DNA of 64,000 nt from Euborellia annulipes (lineage: Eukaryota > Arthropoda > Insecta > Dermaptera > Anisolabididae): NCBI GenBank assembly GCA_023213315.1, contig JAKCPI010016485.1, positions 62,001 to 126,000 on the forward strand. The letters are read 5' to 3'. Of the stretch, positions 9,720 to 19,006 are shown in pieces. Below the pieces are notes generated by a model. It saw only the letters and a list, made by a program, of their open reading frames with translations, searched no databases and was not told where the DNA came from. The position numbers and the translations under genes are program-made. Within the stretch, counting starts at the first letter, position 1; the number at the start of each line of letters is the position of its first letter.

Positions 9720-10912
9720 ATGAAGGTATCGAATATAGGACTTAATCATTACTGGCAAAAGCTGAAACAACAATTAGATTCAAATATCATTATGAATTGG
9801 AGCAGTTTACATAAATGTATCTTGATTCTGTTCCTGACTGTTGCCCTTCATTTATCATGGATTGTATGGAAAATTTTTATTCTATTCAATCCAGAAACTT
9901 GGCAATGGGTCAATATCTCCTTGATTCGTTCACAACTTGTGGTCAATGCTGGCTCCACCCTACTGCTTTTTTTCCTGATCGCATTTTGTTATTTGTTTCA
10001 GAATAAAAAATGGGCGAATACCATCCTCCCCCATATTGTCATCAGTATTTTTATTATCTTAATGCTTGCTGATGGCTTTCCTTGTTGGTATCTATAGTCC
10101 AGCTACTGTTTTTGCATTCGTGTGTATTTCTGGTGTGGGTTTAATCTTATTCAATAGAAAAATTATTTATCTGCAAATTAGTACTGCCACTGCTGTTCTA
10201 TATTGCAATGATGTTCTGTACCTATTGGCGCATCATTCCATATGCTCCAATTTTTAATGAACATATATTGGAAAATAATCGGCATGACAATACCTTTCTG
10301 GGTGGGAACGATGCTGTATTTTATTGTCCCTATTTTAATTGTATGTTTGATTTTATGTGAAATTTTACTGTCTCAGTGGCGACTATAGAGAGTCATTAAT
10401 TAAAAAACTCAGTGAAACGGATCCACTGACCAATTTATATAATCGTCGTTTTTTTAATGAAAAGCTTGATGATATCCAAAATAAGCAAACCGACTATGCC
10501 ATTATCTTAATTGATATTGATCATTTCAAAGAAATCAATGATTTATATGGACATCATTTTGGTGATGAAGCATTGTGTCAAGTTGCCAAATTATTATCAT
10601 CTCACATTCGTCAGTCAGATATTGTGGCTCGTTATGGCGGTGAAGAATTTATTATTGCCTTACCTGAAACCTCTTTAAACATTGCTCAAGCACTTGCTGA
10701 ACGCTGCCGATTGGCGATTCAAAACCAAGTGCTTGAATCCCTTGATCATCATTATGTTCAGCTGACCGCCAGTTTTGGTATTGCCACCTCCGAATGACGA
10801 AGACAATATTAGCAAAATTATTCATCTCGCAGACAAAGCGCTATATCGGGCCAAACAGTCCGGGCGCAATCAAGTGCAGCTCTATCACGCTCAAATCAAT
10901 GAAATAGCTTAA
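9720..10912 (+). CDS. Membrane-bound diguanylate cyclase (frameshifted)
   Basis: Predicted inner-membrane enzyme that makes cyclic-di-GMP from GTP. Seen: N-terminal half with several hydrophobic helices (bases about 9805-10360), then DPLTNLYNRRFF, LIDIDHFKEINDLYGHHFGDE and the active-site motif RYGGEEF, with an RQSD inhibitory-site motif exactly five residues before it; C-terminal ADKALYRAKQSGRNQ. Frame breaks at about 10075, 10190-10210, 10370 and 10795. Ends 15 bases from the convergent GST gene. Confidence 0.85.
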
Positions 10913-10927
10913 GCGGTATTCAATAGA

Positions 10928-11610
10928 TTAAACTTGGCTACGATATTGCTCTTCACACGCTACAAATCGAAATTCTGCATGGGCTTCTGCTATCCATTGT
11001 TGTATAGCAGGGACGCGCTAATATCTTGTCGATATAACGTTGACTGTTCGCTGATACGGCAATACCATAACCGATGAAACGCATCACAACTGGCGCATAA
11101 AAAAGCATCGACAATCGTAAATTCATCACCACACAAAAAACTGTCAGGGTGTGGTCGCTCCGACCATAATTGTTCAATCCGCTTTACATCGTGCTGTAGT
11201 TTTAAATTTTCCTGCCAAAGCTGTGCACCAATATGCTTTAAATCAGCATCTAAATTCATGTCACAGCAACTACGCAAAGCCATAAAACTACTGTGCATTT
11301 CAGCGGACATCGATCTTGCACGTGCACGTTGTTTTACATCTTGAGGCCACAAGTGTTTTTCAGGAAACTTTTCTGCCAGATATTCACAAATCGCCAAAAA
11401 ATCCCAAACTAAAAAGCCATCGTCCACTAAGGCCGGGACTTTGCCAGTTGGGTTTATTTTTAAAATACTTTGTTTAAATTGGCTATCGACGTCAAAGTGA
11501 TCGAAAGGAATAAGATGCTCTGTAAATGGAATGTTAAAATGCTGAATTACTAACCAAGGACGCATCGACCACGTCGAGTAATTTTTATCACCAATAAACA
11601 GTTCGAACAT
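10928..11610 (-). CDS. Glutathione S-transferase family protein (frameshifted)
   Basis: Cytosolic GST, substrate unknown. Seen: thioredoxin-like N-terminal domain with NYSTWSMRPWL (residues 9-20; S in the usual active-site region), NPTGKVPALVDDG near 52-64, and an all-helical C-terminal domain. Start ATG 11610 gives the family N-terminus MFELFIGDKNYS; the longer open frame upstream has no support. One frame break at about 11100, after which the C-terminal part continues to the stop at 10928. Confidence 0.85.
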
Positions 11611-11708
11611 TTTAATACTCCTGTGTTTATTGCTTATTTTGAACTCAGCATACACAAGATAAGACTGTTCTAAAAGCATTTCGAAAATTGCTCGCTTTAA
11701 AAACAAAT

Positions 11709-11733
11709 CAAGGAGTAGATCAACTACTCCTTG
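11709..11733 (-). terminator. Terminator after the MetA-like outer-membrane gene
   Basis: Perfect 10-base stem CAAGGAGTAG / CTACTCCTTG with 5-base loop; on the minus strand it is followed by ATTTGTTTTT. Confidence 0.8.
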
Positions 11734-11755
11734 ACGATGTATCAGACTGAATTGA

Positions 11756-12525
11756 TTAGAATAAGAATGCCACACCTAAACCAGCTTTATAACTACGGTC
11801 TCGCCCTTCCAAATCTGACACCCACACTTCCATCAAGTTGGGTACGCTCATTAACCGCATAGATCAAACCAGAGCCTAGACCATACTTATAGTTTTGGCT
11901 TTCTGTTTTTGAATAGACAAACTCAGAGAACCCTGAAAGATTACCGGCAATTTTATAACCGACAGTAGGTACAGCGGTCACTGACCAATGCCCATCTTGC
12001 ACAGCATAAGTTCATGGTGATTCCAGTATTGACCAAATCGTTATACTGATAATCTAATGATGTGCCGATACTATAAATATCATCTTCTTCACTAAAACCA
12101 TCATTGCCCGTTGCAATCAAGGCTTGAGCCAAAATCGCCATGGATAATTTATCATCTTTTAAGTCGATGGCTTTTTTAATCCCAATAGAAACATCACCTA
12201 AGCCAGAGTCATCCTCTTTAATGCCTTTGTATTTGGTTTGTGTCCAAGCTGGACCCTGCCAGCCTAACTGTAACTCCATACTAGAGGTTAAACCAGTACG
12301 GAGCAGCATATCGCCATTGAGGGTTACAGTTTTTGCTTTTGCGCCATCTACTTTAGTTTCTGTATAGGTCGCACTTGGTAGACCTTGCTCCCAAGCCAAT
12401 TGACCCACTGGCGTGATTCCTGTTCCAAAACCAGTTCCAGGACGATCAAAAGAAAATTCTGCTGCCATTGCGCTTATACTTAGACTCGAAGCAAGGGCTA
12501 ATGTGATTCTATTTAAAATTGCCAT
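11756..12525 (-). CDS. Outer-membrane transporter-like protein, phenol MetA-like family (frameshifted)
   Basis: Seen: signal peptide (MAILNRITLALASSLSISAMAA), then a beta-rich sequence with FDRPGTGFGTGITP and GLTSSMELQLGW, alternating patterns throughout and a C-terminal aromatic residue (AFLF end), as expected of a beta-barrel. This resembles the family labelled putative MetA-pathway transporter (PF13557); substrate is unknown. Frame breaks at about 12010 and 11810. Its start lies 15 bases after the ankyrin gene stop, so the two are probably one transcript. Confidence 0.65.
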
Positions 12526-12540
12526 ATGAAGACTCAAAAT

Positions 12541-13083
12541 TTACGATAATTCTTTGGACATTTTCGCACCGCGACTACGTAGTAACTCTAAAGATTCTTT
12601 CTCTTCAGGTAAAGCCTGAGACCAATCTATTTGATCAAATTCACAATCAAAGAACAAATCACTGATCGAAGATAAAATGGTCTTACCTTCTTCATCTTTG
12701 GTGTTCGGGTCAACCTTATGATCTAAAAGCTTATGAATTGCAGGTACACAGGCTGCGCTTGCTGCATCCCACAGTGGACCATAGCACTCTTCAGTGTCCC
12801 ACAAATAAAAGTTTGCTTTGGCATTAATTAAAGCATCCAAAATATCTAAATGCGGTTGTAAATCTTGTGCTTTTTGTTCTGCCGTTAAAGGATGACCTGC
12901 TTCATAGGCATCACAAATTTTTTCCCACCATTTAAACAATCCATCTGACCAAATTGAAACAGCTGGCCCTTTTTCAGGTTCCATAAAGTTAGGATCAAAT
13001 CCATCTGCAAGCAAACGTTTGACTTGAGCAAGGTCTAAATCTTCTAAAGCCTGTATAAAGACTTGTTGTTGTGCTGATAACAT
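12541..13083 (-). CDS. Ankyrin-repeat protein
   Basis: 180 residues, intact. Seen: repeat-like units such as ALEDLDLAQVKRLLADGFDPN (first 20 residues of the unit visible near the N-terminus) and AIHKLLDHKVDPNTKDEEGKT near residue 125, both typical of ankyrin repeats. No signal peptide, so probably cytosolic; the binding partner is unknown. It heads a likely two-gene unit with the downstream outer-membrane protein. Confidence 0.75.
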   Translation of the reverse strand: MLSAQQQVFIQALEDLDLAQVKRLLADGFDPNFMEPEKGPAVSIWSDGLFKWWEKICDAYEAGHPLTAEQKAQDLQPHLDILDALINAKANFYLWDTEECYGPLWDAASAACVPAIHKLLDHKVDPNTKDEEGKTILSSISDLFFDCEFDQIDWSQALPEEKESLELLRSRGAKMSKELS

Positions 13084-13250
13084 TTTGATCTCACTATTCT
13101 ATTCCTATACAACATTATGACGAATATTTTTAAAATAGCTTTGAAAAATTTTAATCGTGTCGCTTTTATTTTATAAATGGCATTTATTGTTCATTTATGA
13201 CAAAGAAGACAATCCATGACTGTTTTAAAACCATAAAATTGAAGACCATA

Positions 13251-13272
13251 AAAAAGCCCCGAAGGGCTCTTT
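13251..13272 (-). terminator. Terminator after hpf
   Basis: Stem AGCCC / GGGCT with TTCG loop on the minus strand followed by a run of Ts, 7 bases past the hpf stop. Confidence 0.8.
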
Positions 13273-13278
13273 ATCAGA

Positions 13279-13632
13279 TCATGCTTCATCTGCATCAGCA
13301 AGTTCTAGTTTTCCACCACGTGGATTTTCAATTTTCTCTAATACGTGCTCTAGGCTACGCTTTACGCGATCTATCGCACCGTGTAATGAAAGATCAATGT
13401 TTTTCGCTCGATGTTTTACCACGACTGGCTTCAAACCTGCTGCTTTGACTTCAATCATACACTGGATATCATCCGCCCCACCTTTGTCACCGTTCTCATC
13501 ACTGATATGAACTGAAAACTGGGTAATACGTTCGCTATGACGTTGGAATTCTTGATTTAGCTCATCGCGTACGTAAGTAATTAAACGATCACTATTTCTA
13601 ATATTTTTATCTGTACGGATTTCTATATTCAT
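13279..13632 (-). CDS. Ribosome hibernation factor-like protein (HPF/RaiA family)
   Basis: 117 residues, intact; HPF-like proteins bind the 30S subunit and hold ribosomes inactive. Seen: N-terminal beta strand NIEIRTDKNIR, the basic surface VVVKHRAKNIDLSLHGAIDRVKRSL split across residues 70-95, and a short acidic C-terminus. Start ATG 13632 follows GAGGATG. Length matches short-form HPF, but the sequence is divergent, so the precise member is unsure. It stands alone here rather than beside rpoN. Confidence 0.75.
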   Translation of the reverse strand: MNIEIRTDKNIRNSDRLITYVRDELNQEFQRHSERITQFSVHISDENGDKGGADDIQCMIEVKAAGLKPVVVKHRAKNIDLSLHGAIDRVKRSLEHVLEKIENPRGGKLELADADEA

Positions 13633-14135
13633 AAAAAACATCCTCTTTCTAATCAAAAAACGAGTGCAAAACTTATATTTTCGGCACACTTTGCGCCTGC
13701 TGTATAAGACAGCTTTTCACCTACAATAAATTGGAACCGTAACTCCTCTATTGCAAAGATGAACACTTTTAACGATCTGCAGATAGGTGTTCTTATACAT
13801 TCAATATCAGGCCATATTGGAAAATATGCAAGTAGATTTTTAACTTTTTTATGAAAAGAATATGAAAAATGACATCTTGTTACGTTACTTTATAATTAAA
13901 TGATTTAATTGATTTTTTAATGACTAATTCTGACTAAAAACATCAACTATGTTTAATTCTTAAACTTTTAATGGATATAAATTTTAAATCTTTGCTTTAA
14001 ATATGCGACTCACGTTTTAAAACATTTCACCTCTTGATGTTTACATATTTATTTTCATTCCATCTAATTTTCGCTTTATTTTTATTTAAGAATCTGTATT
14101 CTTGAAGCGCTTTTCTTGGGGGAAAGGAAGAATTC
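13633..14135. other. Intergenic gap hpf-Tsx-like gene
   Basis: About 500 AT-rich bases between divergent genes. A GAACAC ... GTGTTC inverted repeat at about 13758-13785 is the only structure I notice. No gene seen. Confidence 0.5.
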
Positions 14136-14859
14136 ATGAAACTTACACAAATTGCGGCTATCTGCGCAATCGCTTCAACTGCAACTTTGGCTCAAGCTGC
14201 GCCTGTTTGGCAAGATTTTAGTATTACTGGTCTTTATGGTGAAAACTATGAACTAACACCAGATGAGAAACAATCTACCATCACTTTTGAGTATGCTGCC
14301 AAACTTAAATACGGTGATTTCTTTGCCTTTGCTGACCGTACCAACAGTGATGGTCAATCGGATACTTATTTTGAGGTTTCTCCACGTCTTAGCTTAGGCG
14401 CTGTTTCTGGGAAAAAACTTGAATTAGGCCCAATTAAAGACGTATTAATTGCGACCACTTGGGAAGGTGGTAAAGACATGAACAACTACCTATACGGTGT
14501 TGGTGTTGATCTTAGCCATTCCTTATTTTCAATATGCGCAATTAAATTTCTACCGTGCCAATAATGAAATCCAAGAAGATGACTATCAATTGACATTTAC
14601 TTATGGAATTCCATTTAAAATTGCATCTGAAGAATTCCTTGTGGATGGTTTCTTAGATTGGTCAACTGCAGAAAAAGATCAAGTCGCTCACTCAAGCGAG
14701 TTGAACTGGACGACACAATGGAAATGGAATGCGGGTAAACACATTTCTCCAGATACACGTCTATATCTTGGTGTTGAACACTCTGTATGGCACAACAAAT
14801 ACGGTGTTCCAGGCAAAGACGAAAATAATGTCAGCGCTTTAATCAAGTATCATTTCTAA
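14136..14859 (+). CDS. Tsx/OmpK-like outer-membrane nucleoside channel family protein (frameshifted)
   Basis: Seen: signal peptide (MKLTQIAAICAIASTATLAQAA), then WQDFSITGLYGENYEL, a KYGDFFAFADRTN stretch, ISPRLSLG-like VSPRLSLG, QLNFYRANN and a C-terminal SALIKYHF, which ends in an aromatic residue as outer-membrane barrels do. The pattern fits the nucleoside-specific channel (Tsx) family. Frame break at about 14515. The ribosome site GGGGGAAAGGAAG precedes ATG 14136. A clean terminator follows. Confidence 0.8.
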
Positions 14860-14883
14860 GACTGAGCTAAATCCATTGATTAG

Positions 14884-14910
14884 AAAGCAAAACTTCGGTT
14901 TTGCTTTTTT
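14884..14910 (+). terminator. Terminator after Tsx-like gene
   Basis: Stem AAAGCAAAAC / GTTTTGCTTT with TTCG tetraloop and a T run. Confidence 0.88.
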
Positions 14911-14976
14911 ATTCTATTGCCCTTAAAAATAAATCTTTTTAGAATACCCCTATCAATTTTCCATTGACCTGTATCC

Positions 14977-15480
14977 ATGAATTTTCAGATCCGCCCTGCT
15001 CAAGCTTCTGACCTAACTGAGATTATGCGTATTTATAATCATGAAATTGCAACAGGTTTAGCAACATGGAACAGCCAATTAAAGACTTTCGCAGATTACC
15101 AACAGTGGTTTCTAGAATTACAACAACAGCAATTTCCACTTTTTGTTGCTGAAGAAACAGCGACTCATGCCATTGCAGGCTATGCCGATTATGCAAGCTT
15201 TAGAGCAATCAACGGTTATCTATATACAGTTGAGCACTCTGTTTATATCGACCCAGAATTTACTCGACAAGGGCTCGGCAAACGCTTAATGCTGAAATTG
15301 ATTGAACATGCTCAACAGCACAATATCCACGTTATGGTTGCTGCAATTGACCATGAAAATACTGGTTCGATTTATCTACACCAACAACTCGGATTTAAAC
15401 AAACAGGTTATATGCCACAAGTCGGACAAAAATTTGGGCAGTGGCGTGATTTGGTGTTGATGCAATTAAATTTCGATTAA
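14977..15480 (+). CDS. GNAT N-acetyltransferase, phosphinothricin acetyltransferase-like
   Basis: 167 residues, intact. Seen: RPAQASDLTEIMRIYNHE at residues 6-23, YADYASFR, then EHSVYIDPEFTRQGLGKRLM (acetyl-CoA loop QGLGK near 109), AAIDHENTGSIYLHQQLGF and a C-terminal GQWRDLVLM. These are the landmarks of the Pat/Bar-like subfamily, which acetylates small amines such as methionine sulfoximine or herbicide analogues. The natural substrate here is unknown. Confidence 0.85.
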   Translation: MNFQIRPAQASDLTEIMRIYNHEIATGLATWNSQLKTFADYQQWFLELQQQQFPLFVAEETATHAIAGYADYASFRAINGYLYTVEHSVYIDPEFTRQGLGKRLMLKLIEHAQQHNIHVMVAAIDHENTGSIYLHQQLGFKQTGYMPQVGQKFGQWRDLVLMQLNFD

Positions 15481-15585
15481 AATAGAGCAGTATTTATACA
15501 GCATCCGTCGTAAATTTTTTTGTCGCTTTTTTAAAATCTGTTGTATAACCATAAACAATATTGCTGAACTTCAGAGCGAATATCG

Positions 15586-16326
15586 ATGAATAAAATGATA
15601 ATCAGTCTATTGGCACCATTTGCATTGATACTTAATACAGCAAGCCATGCTGCTGACTACGATGAACAAAATATAAAACAGGGTTGTGCCAAACTCAGTC
15701 AATATCGTAAATTGGGACAAAAATCTTACGACCAGAAAAACTATAAAAAAGCGCTTGATCAGTTTCAAAGACAAGCATCTTGGAGTGCTTTTTGTCAGTC
15801 TGTGGGTGAAGAAGACACTGGCATTCGGGTTTCAGATAATGACATCGACATTGCCAATAATAATGTGGGTTTAACGTATAGCAAACTCAATCAACCCTTA
15901 TGGGCAAGAGCGTGGTTTCAAATTAAACCCACAAAAACCAGTCAATTTAATTTAAAAAAGTTAGTAACACCAAAACCAAACAATGACTTAACAGGAGAAT
16001 ATGCCAGTTATGCAGGTTTTGGCGAATGGAATAATATCACCATTAAAAAACGTGATCAGAAATATCTCATTCAGTTCACTGGTCTATGGATGGGTGCTCG
16101 AAGCCTAATTTATGGTCCAAATATTGGCGAGTTTGAAACAGAAATGCCACTTCATGCCAAGAAAGCAAGCTATCGTTTTGAAAATTGTCAAATTGACATC
16201 AATTTCACTTATAACGCCTCTTTAGGCAATTTTATTAAAGTGAAAGAATTAAATGAACAAGCCGATTGTGGCTTTGGTATGAATGTTTCATCAACAGGCT
16301 ATTATCAGAAAGTTGAGCCTCAATAA
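15586..16326 (+). CDS. Secreted hypothetical protein
   Basis: 246 residues, intact, not recognised. Seen: signal peptide (MNKMIISLLAPFALILNTASHAA), then a helical region with a TPR-like pattern (GQKSYDQKNYKKALDQF, residues 45-61) and a C-terminal beta-rich part from about residue 145 containing LTGEYASYAGFGEW. Four cysteines after the signal peptide could form disulfides. Probably periplasmic. It ends near the convergent urt genes. Confidence 0.6.
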   Translation: MNKMIISLLAPFALILNTASHAADYDEQNIKQGCAKLSQYRKLGQKSYDQKNYKKALDQFQRQASWSAFCQSVGEEDTGIRVSDNDIDIANNNVGLTYSKLNQPLWARAWFQIKPTKTSQFNLKKLVTPKPNNDLTGEYASYAGFGEWNNITIKKRDQKYLIQFTGLWMGARSLIYGPNIGEFETEMPLHAKKASYRFENCQIDINFTYNASLGNFIKVKELNEQADCGFGMNVSSTGYYQKVEPQ

Positions 16327-16342
16327 TATAGGGTTTAACTAC

Positions 16343-16364
16343 ACCTCCCTTGACTCAGGGAGGT
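16343..16364. terminator. Inverted repeat between convergent genes
   Basis: Stem ACCTCCCT / AGGGAGGT with 6-base loop between the hypothetical gene and urtE. There is no long T run on either side, so termination is plausible but not certain. Confidence 0.5.
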
Positions 16365-16377
16365 AAACAAAATGTTT

Positions 16378-17088
16378 TCACGATTCTGTTAAATCCGCAA
16401 CTAAATCACGAATCCCCTTTTCAGGCATTTCTTCACCGATGCCTTGTGCAACCACTTGACCACGTGCCATCACGGTATAGTTATCGGCCAGCTCCTCGGC
16501 AAAATCATAGAATTGCTCGACAAGTACAATCGCCATTTCGCCACCATTTGCCAATTTTCGAATCACTCGACCAATATCTTTAATAATCGAAGGCTGAATT
16601 CCTTCGGTCGGCTCATCTAAAATCAAAACTTTCGGCTCCGATGCTAAAGCACGTGCAATGGCTAATTGCTGTTGCTGTCCACCAGACAAATCTCCTCCAC
16701 GGCGATGTTTCATTTCGTCTAAGACAGGAAAAATCTCATATAAATGCTCAGGAACTTTACGGGTTTTTGCGCCTGAAAACTTTGCCATGCCGATCAAAAT
16801 ATTTTCCTCTACAGTCAGGGTTGAGAAAATATCACGCCCTTGAGGAACATAGGCCAAACCCGCGCGTACACGCTGTTCAGGGCTCATTTTAGCAATGTCT
16901 TTGCCATCCAATAAGATTTGCCCAGACTTAATCGGTAAAATTCCCATCAAACATTTTAATAAGGTGGTTTTACCCACACCATTCCGTCCTAAAACCACAG
17001 AACACTCACCAATCGGCGCAGTTAAAGTCACATCACGGAGAATGTGACTGCCCCCATAAAATTGATTGACGTCTTTTATTTCTAGCAT
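16378..17088 (-). CDS. urtE: Urea ABC transporter ATP-binding subunit UrtE
   Basis: 236 residues, intact; one of two ATPases driving urea uptake. Seen: Walker A GRNGVGKTT (residues 34-42), Q-loop YVPQGRDIF, signature LSGGQQQQLAIARAL near 140-154, Walker B VLILDEPTEGIQ and H-loop-position VEQF. The wording LDEPTEGIQPSII is typical for UrtE and its LivF relatives. It is the last gene of the urtABCDE unit; 10 bases separate it from urtD. Confidence 0.92.
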   Translation of the reverse strand: MLEIKDVNQFYGGSHILRDVTLTAPIGECSVVLGRNGVGKTTLLKCLMGILPIKSGQILLDGKDIAKMSPEQRVRAGLAYVPQGRDIFSTLTVEENILIGMAKFSGAKTRKVPEHLYEIFPVLDEMKHRRGGDLSGGQQQQLAIARALASEPKVLILDEPTEGIQPSIIKDIGRVIRKLANGGEMAIVLVEQFYDFAEELADNYTVMARGQVVAQGIGEEMPEKGIRDLVADLTES

Positions 17089-17098
17089 ATTGCTCCCC

Positions 17099-17932
17099 TT
17101 AACGTCCTAAATACTTTTCAATCACATCTTCATTGGCTTGTACTTCCGCCAAAGTTCCTTCGGCTAGAATGGCACCTTGTGCCAGAACCGTAACTTTCTC
17201 ACTAATGGTGTCGATAAAGCTCATATCGTGCTCGACCACAACCAAGGTATGATTCTTTTTTAATTCCAAACATAACTCTGCTGTCCGTTCAGTTTCAGCA
17301 TCGGTCATTCCCGCTACAGGCTCATCCAACAAGATCAGTTTAGGTCGTTGCATCAACAGCATGCCAATTTCAAGCCACTGCTTTTGTCCATGTGATAACA
17401 ATCCCGCAGGCTTTTGAATAAACTCTTGTAAACGAATCTGTTGCAAAGATTCATCCAAAGCCAACTGTGCATCGGGACTTAACTTGCTAAAAAACTTTTT
17501 CACGGTTTTGTCTTTTGGTGCAGCAAGGAGCAGATTTTCCATCACGGTAAAATTTTCAAATACAGTTGGTTTCTGAAACTTACGACCGATACCCGCTTCT
17601 GCAATTTGCTCTGTACTCATTTTGGCAAGATCATAGTTTTGACCAAAAAAGGCAGAACCTTCGGTAGGGCGTGTTTTACCGGTGATGACATCCATCAATG
17701 TGGTTTTTCCCGCACCATTTGGCCCAATAATGCAGCGCAACTCCCCTTCTTCAATGTAAAGAGACAAATCATTTAAAGCGCGGAAAGAATCAAACCATAC
17801 ACTGACTTTTTCTAAGTAAAGTGCAATACCATGGCTGAAATCAGCACCTTCAGCTTTAGGACGACCATAGCCCTCACCGATTTGACCACCATGTTGCGAA
17901 TTTAAGCCCAAATCTGACAATAGCTCTGACAT
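17099..17932 (-). CDS. urtD: Urea ABC transporter ATP-binding subunit UrtD
   Basis: 277 residues, intact. Seen: Walker A GPNGAGKTTLMDVITG, Q-loop IGRKFQKPTVFENFTV, a degenerate signature LSHGQKQWLEIGMLL (as usual for UrtD/LivG), Walker B LILLDEPVAGMTDAE and switch His VVVEHDMSFI. The longer N-terminus (about 45 residues before the ABC domain) is typical of UrtD. Its start overlaps the urtC stop by one base, indicating translational coupling. Confidence 0.92.
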   Translation of the reverse strand: MSELLSDLGLNSQHGGQIGEGYGRPKAEGADFSHGIALYLEKVSVWFDSFRALNDLSLYIEEGELRCIIGPNGAGKTTLMDVITGKTRPTEGSAFFGQNYDLAKMSTEQIAEAGIGRKFQKPTVFENFTVMENLLLAAPKDKTVKKFFSKLSPDAQLALDESLQQIRLQEFIQKPAGLLSHGQKQWLEIGMLLMQRPKLILLDEPVAGMTDAETERTAELCLELKKNHTLVVVEHDMSFIDTISEKVTVLAQGAILAEGTLAEVQANEDVIEKYLGR

Positions 17933-19002
17933 TAGTGATCCTCCTTTTTAAAGCGCTCAAGCAATCCAATCACCCCTTTAGGGAGGAAGATGGTTACAAC
18001 GATAAATAATGCACCAAGGATCAATAACCATATTTCAGGATATGCAACGGTAAAATAGGTTTTAACTCCATTGATCAGACCTGCACCTAGAATTGGGCCA
18101 ATCAATGTGCCACGACCACCTGCTGCAACCCAAACCGCCATTTCAATCGAATTCACAGGATTCATTTCGCTTGGATTAATGATGCCTGCTTGTGGGACAT
18201 ACAAGGCACCTGCAATTCCGGCAATCACCGCTGAAAGGACCCATGCCGAGAGTTTGTACCACAGGGTACGATAGCCTAAATATTGCAACCGGTTTTCGCT
18301 ATCACGGATTGCTCCCAATACTCGACCATAAGGCTTATTCATTAAACTACGTAAGCCGATAAAGCTGAGTAACAACACTAAGGCAGTAAGGAAACACAAT
18401 GTTGCTCGCATAGAAGCAGAGGTAATATCCATCCCAAGAATGGTTTTAAATCCAGTAAAGCCATTGTTCCCGCCAAAACCTGTTTCGTTGCGGAAGAACA
18501 ACAGTGCAGCAGCAAAAGTCATGGCTTGGGTGATAATCGAAAAGTACACACCTTTAATTTTGGAACGGAATGCAAAGAATCCAAAGATAAAGGCAATCAC
18601 GCCTGGTACCAAAATCACCAAAGCCAAAGCCCATAAGAAATGCTGGGTTCCGACCCAATACCAAGGCAGCTCAGTCCAACTGAGAAAGCGCATAAAGTCA
18701 GGTAATTGCTCGCCTGCTGACTCTCGCATCAGGTACATACCAAAAGCATAACCACCCAAAGCAAAATATAACCCATGCCCCAGACTTAGAATGCCGGCAT
18801 AACCCCAGACCAGATCCAAAGCCAGTGCAACCAAGGCGAGACACATGATTTTACCAATCAAAGTCACCCAGTATGCTGAGAGGTGTAAGGCTGAATCTTG
18901 TGGCAACACATGAAACCACGGCAGAATCAGCATCACAGCGAAACATACAGCAATGGCGATTGCACTATAGGGTTTATCTGAAAGTAATGATGTGATTTTC
19001 AT
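17932..19002 (-). CDS. urtC: Urea ABC transporter permease UrtC
   Basis: 356 residues, intact; inner-membrane channel subunit of the branched-chain amino-acid/urea permease class. Seen: many hydrophobic helices, GYAGILSLGHGLYFALGGYA near residues 64-83 and AGALYVPQAGIINPSEM near 258-274, both typical of LivM/UrtC. Start ATG 19002 is chosen over ATG five codons upstream because GGAG lies 9 bases before it. Spacing to urtB is 4 bases. Confidence 0.92.
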   Translation of the reverse strand: MKITSLLSDKPYSAIAIAVCFAVMLILPWFHVLPQDSALHLSAYWVTLIGKIMCLALVALALDLVWGYAGILSLGHGLYFALGGYAFGMYLMRESAGEQLPDFMRFLSWTELPWYWVGTQHFLWALALVILVPGVIAFIFGFFAFRSKIKGVYFSIITQAMTFAAALLFFRNETGFGGNNGFTGFKTILGMDITSASMRATLCFLTALVLLLSFIGLRSLMNKPYGRVLGAIRDSENRLQYLGYRTLWYKLSAWVLSAVIAGIAGALYVPQAGIINPSEMNPVNSIEMAVWVAAGGRGTLIGPILGAGLINGVKTYFTVAYPEIWLLILGALFIVVTIFLPKGVIGLLERFKKEDH

Positions 19003-19006
19003 AGGC

